Positions 7,340 to 15,092 of a stretch of 22,425 bases of DNA are shown piece by piece; position 1 is the stretch's first letter, and each line of letters starts with the position of its first letter. The DNA is from Clostridiales bacterium (GTDB lineage: Bacteria; Bacillota; Clostridia; Oscillospirales; CAG-382): the NCBI GenBank assembly GCA_003452915.1, contig DMMZ01000026.1, positions 55,610 through 78,034 of the forward strand, in the 5' to 3' direction. The notes under the pieces were generated by a model. That model was not told the DNA's origin, made no database searches, and saw only the letters and a program-made list of their open reading frames with translations. Position numbers and translations under genes: made by a program.

Positions 7340-9928
7340 ATGAAAAGCAAGCATTTAAAAAGCATAATATCCGTCTTTGCGGCTGCTATGCTGCTTTTGC
7401 CATTGTTCCTGCTGTCTGCTTCTTCTGCAGAGGTAATACAGCCGACTGAATTAAATGGCATTAATATCGAACGTAAGCTTAATTATCTCGTAGCTTATAC
7501 AGACGATTATGATTCAAATACAACCGGGACTGATGATAAAGGTATTGAAGCAGTTGTAAACAGTGACGGTATTGTAACTAAAGTCGAGGGTAATAACAAT
7601 GATATTCCGAACGGTGGTTTTGTGCTTTCGGGCTCAAGCAACAAAAAGACTTTTATCAAGAATAACATTAAAGTAGGTTACGCTATGCATCTCGATAAAG
7701 ATAATAATTTGGTAACTATAATACCTGAGGGCTATTCACCTTTCAGTTCCTCAACGATGGAATTTAATTCTATCAACTCAACGCGTTATGAGGATACGCT
7801 TATAATTTTTAATGGTAGTGACGGAAAGGTCACTTCAGGTACAAATGAATGGGGTTATGAGATTGTTGTTGATAAAAATGGCTTTATAATCTCACTCGAT
7901 GGAAATAATAATGCTATTCCCGAGGGTGGACTTGTATTAAGTGCTATCGGAGCAAAGAAAAAAATACTTATACAAGCAGCAAAGCTCGGTATGTCTGTGG
8001 AAATTGATTATACCACAAAAATAGTTACCATTTCCTATAATAAAGATAATGCAGCAGAAGCTCCGCGTTTAATTATTGAAAATTATAAAAATGCTTATAA
8101 CAAGGCAAAAGCAGACTATAAAAATATTGATTACAATGCGATTCAAACACTTATCACAGACCTTGAAGCCGAATTTAACAATATAAAAACAGCATTAGAC
8201 AGCGATAATATGCTCAGCTTTACGGTATCACAAAACAAATTTGACTCAATCTCTGTAGAAATAAAAGGTCTTTTAACCGAAAGTCCCGCAGTGGAAGGCA
8301 GAGCGCTTTGGATCAGACCGGCGCAGACGAACGAAGCAGATGTCAAAAAGGTTGTAAAAGAAATTTATGAAATGGGCTTTAATATCGTCTGCATAGAAAC
8401 TCTATATAACAACACTATGATTATTCCTATGCCTGAGGGCAGTTTGTTTTCACAAAATCCCAGTTTTGGCGGCTTTGACGTGCTTAAATCATATATCGAC
8501 GAATGTCACAGATATGGTATGGAGCTGCATTTATGGATGCCAGTTTACCGTGTTGCTCATAGCGGTAGCAACTATAAAACTCTTGGACTGGATGTTAAAA
8601 AACCCGAATGGCTTAATATCTCCAACACAGAACCAAGTATTAATTATGTAGAGAATAATTACGGAAAAGGATATTTCCTTAATCCCGCACTCCCAGAGGT
8701 CCATGATTATCTTCTCTCTGTTTATACCTATATACTGGAGAACTATTCAATAGACGGTTTTCAGCTTGATTATATCCGTTACCCCGATATTGTAAACGGC
8801 GTTGATTATGGTTATGACGAATATACACGTGGCTTGTTTGAAGCTGCACATGGTGTTGACCCGAAAGAAATAACTTCTTCTCATGCACTTTGGAAAACCT
8901 GGTGCGAGTTCAGAGCCAAGTTTGTAACCGATTTGGTTTTAGACGTTAAAGCTGTGATAGACGAGAAGCGTCCTGATGTTTATCTCTCCTGCGATGTCGC
9001 CCCGTCATACAATGAGTCTTTGTATCGGAAAATGCAGGCCACTACTGAATGGCTTAATAAAGCTTATATCGATATGGTTTATCCGATGGCATACGGTACG
9101 GTAGACAGAGTTAATACCTGGACAACTGAAACTGTTGAACTTGCCGGTGATGATGTTTTCACTTATATCGGAGTAGGTGATTATGGTGCAGATACTTTAT
9201 TCGAACAGGTTGTTAATATAAGAGAAAAAGGCGCAGACGGCTTTGCTTTCTTTGCATATAACCAATACATCGAAGGCGATTATAAGGTTATATGCGAAAC
9301 CCTGTTATCTAAGCGTGCTGTTTCTCCTACCTATTGCGGTAAAAATGCTGTTATTTCTCAACTAAAATATATCAAAGAAAGAATAAAAAATGTTATTGTT
9401 CCTGCGGCAATCAGCGGTTCGGCTGAGCTTGATGCTGCCTGTGCTGATATTGATGCTCTTATCACAAAATTAAATAGCTCCACCCTTTCGGAATGCGAAG
9501 GTGATCTGGAAAACTTCCGCACAAATATTGGTACAATACTAAATGAAAAGGTTACTGACGAAAAAGCAGTATCAGTAATCAATTCTGATTTGAGAATTAT
9601 TGACAAGATAAGTAATATGTCAAAGGATAACGCAAAGAACGCATATTATATTATTCATCCGCTTCCGGAAATGTATGATTTTGTTGAGAATGATGTTGAT
9701 GTTTCTTCCGACAACACCAATTCCGAGGATACCACAAATGAAGTTAAGTTAAGCACCTTTGAAAAGATAATAAGAGGAATTGCTATCGGAATTATTGTTA
9801 TTTCATTTTTCGGCTTGCCATTTTATTTTGTCCTTGATAAGAGAAAAAAGAATTTGTTGGCTGCAAGCGAAGAAAAAGACAATGATAATAATAAAGATGA
9901 TAGCAACGAAGATAAATCGGAAAAATAG
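7340..9928 (+). CDS. Membrane-anchored GHL10-family glycosidase-like protein
   Basis: This 862-residue surface protein begins with a signal peptide (residues 1-30, ending SASSA). Two copies of a ~95-residue beta-rich domain follow (about 36-130 and 137-232); both contain E(A/I)VV...G.I......GNNN.IP.GG.VLS...KK. A helical linker (235-305) leads to a GHL10 (DUF187) TIM-barrel domain at about 310-625, starting EGRALWIRPAQTN and including HLWMPVYRVAH, FLNPALPEVHDYLLSVY and the barrel segment IDGFQLDYIRYPD, with DMVYPMAYG later. YngK of Bacillus belongs to the same family, whose substrate is not settled. A second helical region, one membrane segment (~803-826) and a charged tail rich in D, N and K close the protein, so it is probably anchored at its C-terminus with the catalytic part outside. 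AAGGAG lies 7 nt before the ATG. Confidence 0.85.
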   Translation: MKSKHLKSIISVFAAAMLLLPLFLLSASSAEVIQPTELNGINIERKLNYLVAYTDDYDSNTTGTDDKGIEAVVNSDGIVTKVEGNNNDIPNGGFVLSGSSNKKTFIKNNIKVGYAMHLDKDNNLVTIIPEGYSPFSSSTMEFNSINSTRYEDTLIIFNGSDGKVTSGTNEWGYEIVVDKNGFIISLDGNNNAIPEGGLVLSAIGAKKKILIQAAKLGMSVEIDYTTKIVTISYNKDNAAEAPRLIIENYKNAYNKAKADYKNIDYNAIQTLITDLEAEFNNIKTALDSDNMLSFTVSQNKFDSISVEIKGLLTESPAVEGRALWIRPAQTNEADVKKVVKEIYEMGFNIVCIETLYNNTMIIPMPEGSLFSQNPSFGGFDVLKSYIDECHRYGMELHLWMPVYRVAHSGSNYKTLGLDVKKPEWLNISNTEPSINYVENNYGKGYFLNPALPEVHDYLLSVYTYILENYSIDGFQLDYIRYPDIVNGVDYGYDEYTRGLFEAAHGVDPKEITSSHALWKTWCEFRAKFVTDLVLDVKAVIDEKRPDVYLSCDVAPSYNESLYRKMQATTEWLNKAYIDMVYPMAYGTVDRVNTWTTETVELAGDDVFTYIGVGDYGADTLFEQVVNIREKGADGFAFFAYNQYIEGDYKVICETLLSKRAVSPTYCGKNAVISQLKYIKERIKNVIVPAAISGSAELDAACADIDALITKLNSSTLSECEGDLENFRTNIGTILNEKVTDEKAVSVINSDLRIIDKISNMSKDNAKNAYYIIHPLPEMYDFVENDVDVSSDNTNSEDTTNEVKLSTFEKIIRGIAIGIIVISFFGLPFYFVLDKRKKNLLAASEEKDNDNNKDDSNEDKSEK

Positions 9929-9967
9929 TACCAGGTATAGATATCTACCTACAGATTGAAATCAAAT

Positions 9968-9998
9968 GAGGTATTGGAATGTAATTTTCCAATACCTC
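9968..9998. terminator. Terminator between GHL10 gene and cupin gene
   Basis: GAGGTATTGGAA (9968-9979) pairs perfectly with TTCCAATACCTC (9987-9998) around 7 nt. The genes on the two sides converge, so the hairpin may serve both, although the following T-rich tract is interrupted. Confidence 0.65.
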
Positions 9999-10062
9999 GT
10001 ATTCATTTAGTTTATCTTACTTGGATTACAGAAACCGAATATCGTTTATGTACATAACCAAT

Positions 10063-10554
10063 TTATTCGTGATGTTCTTCAGCATCTTGCTTTGTTACAT
10101 GAACCGTTCCAAACGGATGTTGAGGTGGTGCATATAATGAGTACAACTTAAGCGGCACACGACCCGTATTGATTAGATTGTGCCATGTTCCGGCAGGAAT
10201 TATTATTGCAAAATTGTCGTAAACACTTTTCTTGAAATTTAAATTGTCTTTTTTGTCTCCCATCATAACAACACCTTGACCTTGTTCTATTCGCAAGAAC
10301 TGATCGAGGTCAGGATGTATCTCTAAACCGATATCTTCTCCCGGCTTGATACTCATTAAAGTAAGTTGCAGGTAATCCCCGGTCCATAAAGCGGTCCGAA
10401 AATAATTATTCTGTAAAGTTGCTTGTTCTATGTTAATGACAAAAGGATTTGGTCCATAATCATTAGAACTATTTTTATGAATCAGATATTCAGGATAATT
10501 AATATTTGAGTTATCCTTATATGGATTTAAATGTGATTTATTGTGTCGATGCAT
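10063..10554 (-). CDS. Single-domain cupin protein
   Basis: This 163-residue cytoplasmic protein has one cupin barrel. The first motif is GEDIGLEIHPDLDQFLRIEQG around residues 93-113, with E-H-D as probable metal ligands, and the second is IPAGTWHNLINTG near residues 141-153. The C-terminus is histidine and glutamate rich (DAEEHHE). It resembles small cupins annotated as mannose-6-phosphate-isomerase-like, but the barrel alone does not show catalysis; sugar binding, isomerisation or stress roles are all possible. The ATG at 10554 has AAAGGA 7 nt upstream. It is a single gene converging on the GHL10 gene. Confidence 0.85.
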   Translation of the reverse strand: MHRHNKSHLNPYKDNSNINYPEYLIHKNSSNDYGPNPFVINIEQATLQNNYFRTALWTGDYLQLTLMSIKPGEDIGLEIHPDLDQFLRIEQGQGVVMMGDKKDNLNFKKSVYDNFAIIIPAGTWHNLINTGRVPLKLYSLYAPPQHPFGTVHVTKQDAEEHHE

Positions 10555-10663
10555 AGTTATATCCTTTCATAAACTTTTACTATATAATATGCATTGTGTC
10601 AGGAGAAGTTTCTGTTTGGAATTTTTTTATAAGTTAAATTAGCGTTTTCTTGATAGAAGAAGA

Positions 10664-10701
10664 AAGAACCTCACAATCTAACCTAAGAAAGTGAGATTCT
10701 T
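10664..10701 (-). terminator. Terminator after the phosphotransferase pseudogene
   Basis: Read on the minus strand, AAGAATCTCAC (10701-10691) pairs with GTGAGGTTCTT (10674-10664) over 11 bp with one G-U pair and a 16-nt loop, then a pyrimidine-rich tract TTTCTTCTTCT follows. It would end the transcript of the GH2 cluster. Confidence 0.65.
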
Positions 10702-10711
10702 AATATTTACA

Positions 10712-11082
10712 TTAACTAAAATCAACCTCATGCAACATTCGTAAAGCCTCTCCATAAACAGCACTCAGCTTTTTCGGATTTACAAGAAATTTTTATCTGA
10801 AGCTACTTCACCTGATATCTTTTTTATAATCAAATAATCTTTTTCAGAACTGATATATGTAATAACCTCTGGTGATAATCCCTTGCTTGAAAAATAACAA
10901 TACATCATTTGCTCTTTTTCAAGTAAACCTTTATCAGCTATTTTTATAAAATACCCCTCATCTTTATCAATAAACAAAGTCTTTGCTCCAGAATGACCAT
11001 TGTTTTCGTATATCTTCGATTTACCTATAAATTTAATCAGCTCATCGGGTATATTGAAATCTCTAATATATGCTTCTTTCAT
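10712..11082 (-). pseudogene. Truncated, frameshifted aminoglycoside phosphotransferase-like gene
   Basis: The first 100 codons (11082-10780) encode the N-lobe of an APH-type kinase: YENNGHSGAKTLFIDKDEGYFIKI with the ATP-binding lysine, then DYLIIKKISGEVASDKNFL, the hinge region. The frame then stops, but moving by one base the homology continues as VNPKKLSAVYGEALRMLHE and then VDFS before a stop at 10714-10712. One base is therefore missing near 10780-10785. Even restored, the protein would be ~123 residues and lack the whole catalytic lobe (HGD loop and metal-binding DxG). The family protects against aminoglycosides or phosphorylates small molecules; this copy cannot. Its ATG overlaps the GH2 stop codon by four bases (ATGA). 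Confidence 0.8.
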
Positions 11083-12788
11083 TCTTCTATTGCTGCTTTC
11101 ATGGTGTTGATTTTTCTTATAATTTCAACATTAAACTTCGGAACGCGGTTATAGGTGTATAATCCGTTTTGTTCCTGCTCAACGTCGGTAAGCTGTGTAT
11201 AACAGAAAGCACAGAATTTTGAATTTTCAAGAATAGCCTCTGTCAGACCTTTATAACGCTCAATGAATTCCTCTGTGTTCTTTACACGCTCACCGTAACC
11301 CCAGCCGCTTTCGTCATTCGGATTCCACCAGATCCCGCCGTATTCACTGATAAAGCAAAGCTCGGGAGGTAATGTCGGCATCCACGGAACTAGCCCGTAA
11401 TTAACTGTTTTATCCTCTCTTAAAGATTCATATCGTGCTTTAAAAGACTTAGGATTCTGATCGTAGTCGTGTGCATCCTCCATATCTGTTTTCTCCGTGC
11501 GGGTCCATCCCGAGGTGTCAATTACAGGTCGTGTGCGATCAAACGCTTTTGTCAGCTTATATGCGTCACTCAAAGCGCTGCCATCGGGAACATTATCGGT
11601 TTCGTTGAAAGGACACCAACCAATTATTGCAGGGTGATTATAGTCACGTTTTAGTGCTTCCAGCCATTCGGGTAAAAAAGCCTTTTGGGCATAATCATTA
11701 CCGTTTTGCAAACCCCAGTTAGCGTGTTCCTCCCATACCATATAGCCAAGAATATCACAATAATATAAGAATCTTTCTTCAAAGATCTTCTGATGCAGAC
11801 GCGCTCCATTGAAGCCCATCGCCTTTGATAAAAGGATGTCATTTTTCAAATCTTCGTCTGTCGGTGCAGTGTAAATTCCATCGGGGTAAAAACCTTGATC
11901 TAAGACCAACCTTTGAAAAATCGGCTTGTCATTCAAATAAAAGCAATGGTCGGAATAATAAACATTTCTCATTCCGAAATAGCTGGTAACCTCGTCATTA
12001 TCCAGTTTTAATTTCAAATCATAAAGCAAAGGTGATTCAAGCGACCAGAGATGAAGCTCGGATAGCTTTAATGTAATTCTTGCGCTGTCGCCATATACGA
12101 TACAAACCGCATTTCCGGTTTCTTTTCCCTCGAATAAAGCTGTTGCAGAAAGCGTTTTTCCGCTTGCATTAATACATTCCGCTTCGATAAGCAATTCCTG
12201 AGTATGAATGTCGGGTGTCATTTTTATAGAAGCAATGTACGCATCGGGAGTATTCTCCAGCCACACAGTCTGCCATATTCCAGTTGTTCTTGTGTAAAAG
12301 CAACCGAACGATTCCTTTTGTGGTGATTGCTTACCGGAAGGTTGTTTACCTGAGCGGAAATTATCCTCGGCACAAATGGCAATAATATTTTCGCCTTCAT
12401 TCACAAATGAAGTTATATCGAACGAAAAGGAAGTATAACCTCCCCTGTGTAAACCTGCTTGCTTGCTGTTGACATATATATATGTAAGGTAATCACAAGC
12501 ACCTATATTGATATGTGTTCTTCTTCCCTCTTTTAGCCATCCGTCAGGTAGAATAAAACTTCTTTTATACCATACACAATCCATAAAATCGGTATGTTCA
12601 ATTCCTGAAAGTTTACTTTCAGGACAAAAAGGAACAGTTATTTCACTGTTTAATGATGCATTTTCAAGATAACCTTCAGTAATTCCATTTTCCAGACTAT
12701 TAATAGAAAATTCCCAAATTCCGTTAAGGTTAAGCCATTCGTTACGTTTAAATTGCGGTCTGGGATATTCTGCACGCGGTATAGTCAT
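11079..12788 (-). CDS. Glycoside hydrolase family 2 enzyme
   Basis: This 569-residue protein is a family 2 glycosidase, probably acting on a beta-galactoside, beta-glucuronide or related plant or host glycan; the exact sugar cannot be read from the sequence. Order of parts: a jelly-roll sugar-binding domain (~10-180; RPQFKRNEWLNLNGIWEFSI, then DCVWYKRSF and TTGIWQTVWLE), an immunoglobulin-like middle domain (~185-275), and a TIM barrel (~280-560). The probable acid/base is the Glu in GWCPFNETDN near residue 395, and the nucleophile the Glu in FISEYGGIWW near residue 481. No signal peptide is present, so it should be cytoplasmic and act on imported oligosaccharides. AAGGGG precedes the ATG by 5 nt. 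Upstream, 18 bp away, is the PQ-loop-like gene; it overlaps the pseudogene downstream. Confidence 0.92.
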   Translation of the reverse strand: MTIPRAEYPRPQFKRNEWLNLNGIWEFSINSLENGITEGYLENASLNSEITVPFCPESKLSGIEHTDFMDCVWYKRSFILPDGWLKEGRRTHINIGACDYLTYIYVNSKQAGLHRGGYTSFSFDITSFVNEGENIIAICAEDNFRSGKQPSGKQSPQKESFGCFYTRTTGIWQTVWLENTPDAYIASIKMTPDIHTQELLIEAECINASGKTLSATALFEGKETGNAVCIVYGDSARITLKLSELHLWSLESPLLYDLKLKLDNDEVTSYFGMRNVYYSDHCFYLNDKPIFQRLVLDQGFYPDGIYTAPTDEDLKNDILLSKAMGFNGARLHQKIFEERFLYYCDILGYMVWEEHANWGLQNGNDYAQKAFLPEWLEALKRDYNHPAIIGWCPFNETDNVPDGSALSDAYKLTKAFDRTRPVIDTSGWTRTEKTDMEDAHDYDQNPKSFKARYESLREDKTVNYGLVPWMPTLPPELCFISEYGGIWWNPNDESGWGYGERVKNTEEFIERYKGLTEAILENSKFCAFCYTQLTDVEQEQNGLYTYNRVPKFNVEIIRKINTMKAAIEE

Positions 12789-12806
12789 AAAAACCCCTTC
12801 TTTATA

Positions 12807-13115
12807 TTAATTCTTATTCTTTTCCTCAGCTATTTTATCCATCTTACGATTTCTAAAATATAAAATAATATCAATACCGACCAACATAAAATTTAATATG
12901 TAAAATATAGTTACATAGTTTATTTCACCCGAGCTAGACGCTTTTATAAACTTCGATGTTATTCCTGCTGCGTAACCGAATAAGATAAGAAAAAGAAAAA
13001 ATATGCTCTTTCCCTTTGCTGTTCTCGCTTTTAAAGATTTCATGATAGAAATTGGCCATGAAACGCCAAATGATAAAACCATTATTGCTTCAAAAATATC
13101 TGCTGCCTGAACCAT
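12807..13115 (-). CDS. Small PQ-loop/SemiSWEET-like membrane protein
   Basis: This 102-residue protein has three predicted membrane helices (about 5-22, 38-58 and 66-88) and a basic, charged C-terminal tail. The segment SWPISIMKSLKARTAKGKS after the first helix resembles the PQ-loop motif of SemiSWEET sugar uniporters, with Trp-Pro in place of Pro-Gln. Bacterial SemiSWEETs are of this size and work as dimers. The assignment is suggestive, not secure; this type is often left as a hypothetical protein. It lies 18 bp upstream of the GH2 gene and 31 bp downstream of the dehydrogenase, and AAGGAG precedes its ATG by 9 nt, so co-transcription is likely. A role in moving the sugar used by the GH2 enzyme is an inference from position. 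Confidence 0.6.
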   Translation of the reverse strand: MVQAADIFEAIMVLSFGVSWPISIMKSLKARTAKGKSIFFLFLILFGYAAGITSKFIKASSSGEINYVTIFYILNFMLVGIDIILYFRNRKMDKIAEEKNKN

Positions 13116-13146
13116 TTAGATAATCTCCTTAATTATTCATTGTTTT

Positions 13147-14106
13147 TTATTTTATAAGACTATTTATTCCTTTTCCCGTTTTTGTAAAGCTCTCAAGATT
13201 CGCTTCCAGAATTGTTAACAGGCGTTTTCTTGCCGCAATGGAAGTCCAAGCTGCATGCGGAGTTATAATACAGTTTTTTGCATTAAGCAGTGGATTATCT
13301 GCCATTGCCGGCTCGTTTGCCAACACATCAAGTGCAACACCGCATAATTTATCACTGTTAAGGGCTTCCGCAACATCACTCTCGTTCAAAATAGCTCCCC
13401 TTGCGGTATTTATAAGAAAAGCTCCATCCTTCATTTTACTTATAAATGATTTATCAACCATTCCTCTGGTCTTTTCGTTTAAAGGACAATGGAGGGATAC
13501 AACATCGCTCCTTCCAAGCAGCTCATTCAGTGATAAATAGGTAATTCCATTCTCATTCCCAGAAGTTTTGCTACTTGTTGTTGCGATTACCTTCATCCCA
13601 AAAGTGTTAGCCATTTCCGCAACTCTTTTTCCGATTGCACCGCAACCGATGAGCCCGAGGGTCATGCCGCTTAACTCCATGAATCTTGTTGTTTCGTAAT
13701 GAAAGCCGGGTATACCTGTCCACAATCCGTCTTTTACAATTTTGGTAAATCCGTTAATATCGGTCACAAGGTTAAGCAAAAGTGCGAATGTAAACTGAGA
13801 GACCGAAGCTGATGAATAGCCTGGCACGTTGCAAACCTCGATTCCACGCTTTTTACATTCGGCAAGGTCAATCATGTCGTAACCTGTCCCAAGTGCACTT
13901 ATATAGTGAATTCTAAGGCATTTATCAAGCAGTTCTTTGGATATTTCAGCTCTGTTTGTAAAAACAGCAACAGCATCCGCACAGCGTTCTGCAGTAAGCT
14001 CAGACTGTGTTTTATCATAAACAGTTAGTTCACCATATTTATTAAAAAAATCCCAGCTAAGATCTCCGGGGTTTACAGCAAAACCGTCAAGTACCACTAT
14101 TTTCAT
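13147..14106 (-). CDS. D-2-hydroxyacid dehydrogenase (glycerate/phosphoglycerate dehydrogenase type)
   Basis: This 319-residue cytoplasmic enzyme should interconvert a 2-keto acid and a D-2-hydroxy acid with NAD(H). It has the dinucleotide-binding motif GLIGCGAIGKRVAEMA near residues 150-165. The catalytic triad residues are visible: Arg in INTARGAILNE near residue 235, Glu in ALDVLANEP near 264, and His in ITPHAAWTS near 283. The PHAAWTS form is common in hydroxypyruvate/glycerate dehydrogenases, but the true substrate is not determined. There is no C-terminal ACT domain, unlike long phosphoglycerate dehydrogenases. AGGAAGG lies 9 nt before the ATG. It is the first gene of a likely operon with the PQ-loop-like protein and the GH2 enzyme, driven by the promoter at 14159-14187. 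Confidence 0.9.
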   Translation of the reverse strand: MKIVVLDGFAVNPGDLSWDFFNKYGELTVYDKTQSELTAERCADAVAVFTNRAEISKELLDKCLRIHYISALGTGYDMIDLAECKKRGIEVCNVPGYSSASVSQFTFALLLNLVTDINGFTKIVKDGLWTGIPGFHYETTRFMELSGMTLGLIGCGAIGKRVAEMANTFGMKVIATTSSKTSGNENGITYLSLNELLGRSDVVSLHCPLNEKTRGMVDKSFISKMKDGAFLINTARGAILNESDVAEALNSDKLCGVALDVLANEPAMADNPLLNAKNCIITPHAAWTSIAARKRLLTILEANLESFTKTGKGINSLIK

Positions 14107-14158
14107 ATGAGAAAACCTTCCTTATCATTGCGGAAAAATCACGATAACTACTTCACAA

Positions 14159-14187
14159 ATAATATCATTAATGTTAGACTATGTCAA
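14159..14187 (-). promoter_or_regulatory. Promoter of the dehydrogenase-GH2 cluster
   Basis: Read on the minus strand: perfect -35 TTGACA (14187-14182), 17-bp spacer, -10 TATTAT (14164-14159). The transcript would start near 14152. Confidence 0.7.
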
Positions 14188-14218
14188 TGTGATTATATTT
14201 AAATTTTTATTTTTAAGG

Positions 14219-14247
14219 TTGACAAAATTGCTGATATGGTATATTAT
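14219..14247 (+). promoter_or_regulatory. Promoter of tRNA-Val
   Basis: Perfect TTGACA (14219-14224), 17-bp spacer, TATTAT (14242-14247); a TATAAT also overlaps at 14245-14250. The tRNA begins 22 bp further on. Confidence 0.75.
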
Positions 14248-14269
14248 AATTAAGCTATTTAAAAAAAAT

Positions 14270-14346
<77 letters not shown>

Positions 14347-14349
14347 TTT

Positions 14350-14387
14350 AATCCTTTGAATTCATTGATGCTTTCAAAGGATTTTTT
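14350..14387 (+). terminator. Terminator of tRNA-Val
   Basis: AATCCTTTGAA (14350-14360) pairs perfectly with TTCAAAGGATT (14373-14383) around 12 nt, and a run of T follows. Confidence 0.9.
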
Positions 14388-14432
14388 ATATACTTTTTCA
14401 TTATTGATTAAAAAATAATGCCATTATAAAAA

Positions 14433-14475
14433 AAACACAGGTATTTCAGATTTCTCCTTAAATGCCTGTGTTTTA
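14433..14475 (-). terminator. Terminator of ymaF
   Basis: The arms 14433-14447 and 14461-14475 pair over 15 bp with one mismatch (G-U in the RNA), with a loop of 13 nt. On the minus strand the stem ends in a run of eight T, starting within the stem. It lies 28 bp beyond the ymaF stop. Confidence 0.9.
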
Positions 14476-14502
14476 TTACTCTATAACATATTTAAATTCA
14501 AC

Positions 14503-14850
14503 TTATTTACCAGTTGGATCTTCGATAAATGTGGAAAGCCTAAATTCATGTCTATGATCAGCATCTACTGTTGTTACAGATTCCAGAAAGTGAACATGAC
14601 GGTCCCCTACCTTAATAGCGCCACAGGTTTTACCGCAAAATTCATGAAAATGCCCCATAAAGAAATCAGTACGGAATTTTACTTCATGAATATGGTCATT
14701 ACAGCCAACTGGTATTGCTTCTCCCGAAACGGTTGCAAGGCGATGACTGTGATCTATTAATCCTGCAATTTTTACACTACTCTGAACCTCATGCACATGA
14801 GTTTGATCTTTTGGACAAGGTTTGCAATTATATTCATTTTTATAATACAT
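14503..14850 (-). CDS. ymaF: YmaF family protein
   Basis: This 115-residue protein belongs to the YmaF family of small histidine-rich proteins, whose function is unknown. It contains repeated histidine motifs spaced through the chain: THVHEVQS, DHSHRLATVSG, DHIHEVKFRTDFFMGHFHEF, DRHVHFLE and DHRHEFRLST, with cysteines at CKPCP and CGKTC. The regular H-x-H pairs suggest metal binding, which is an inference. The hydrophobic content is too low for membrane segments. AGGAAG lies 8 nt before the ATG. It is a single gene with a strong terminator. Confidence 0.9.
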   Translation of the reverse strand: MYYKNEYNCKPCPKDQTHVHEVQSSVKIAGLIDHSHRLATVSGEAIPVGCNDHIHEVKFRTDFFMGHFHEFCGKTCGAIKVGDRHVHFLESVTTVDADHRHEFRLSTFIEDPTGK

Positions 14851-14959
14851 AGTAATTCTTCCTTTTTTAAAATTATTTTTAGAGGAAGGTAAAGAATTTA
14901 GAGGTACCTATAATAATATATGACAAATAAGTTTATGTGTTATCGATTATAAAAATGAA

Positions 14960-14984
14960 AACAACCTCACATGCGGAGGTTGTT
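14960..14984 (-). terminator. Second terminator after the CHAP-dockerin gene
   Basis: AACAACCTC (14960-14968) pairs with GAGGTTGTT (14976-14984) around 7 nt; on the minus strand a T-rich tract follows. It lies just beyond the first terminator. Confidence 0.65.
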
Positions 14985-14993
14985 CAGACTGTC

Positions 14994-15040
14994 AAAAAAG
15001 GCTTAGGGAAACACAATTCTCTGGGCTTATCGCCTTTTTT
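14994..15040 (-). terminator. First terminator after the CHAP-dockerin gene
   Basis: AAAAAAGGC (14994-15002) pairs with GCCTTTTTT (15032-15040) around a 29-nt partly structured loop; on the minus strand the stem ends in six T. It lies about 50 bp past the stop codon. Confidence 0.7.
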
Positions 15041-15092
15041 ACTTTTAAATTTTTCCTTTTCGGTTTAACAACGGTATCTTTGACTAGCTTAT

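Noticed and set aside
14960..15040. Possible mobile element end, because two hairpins lie side by side
   Set aside because: Both hairpins are followed by T-rich tracts on the minus strand just after the stop of the CHAP-dockerin gene, as expected of tandem terminators; no transposase or flanking duplication is seen.
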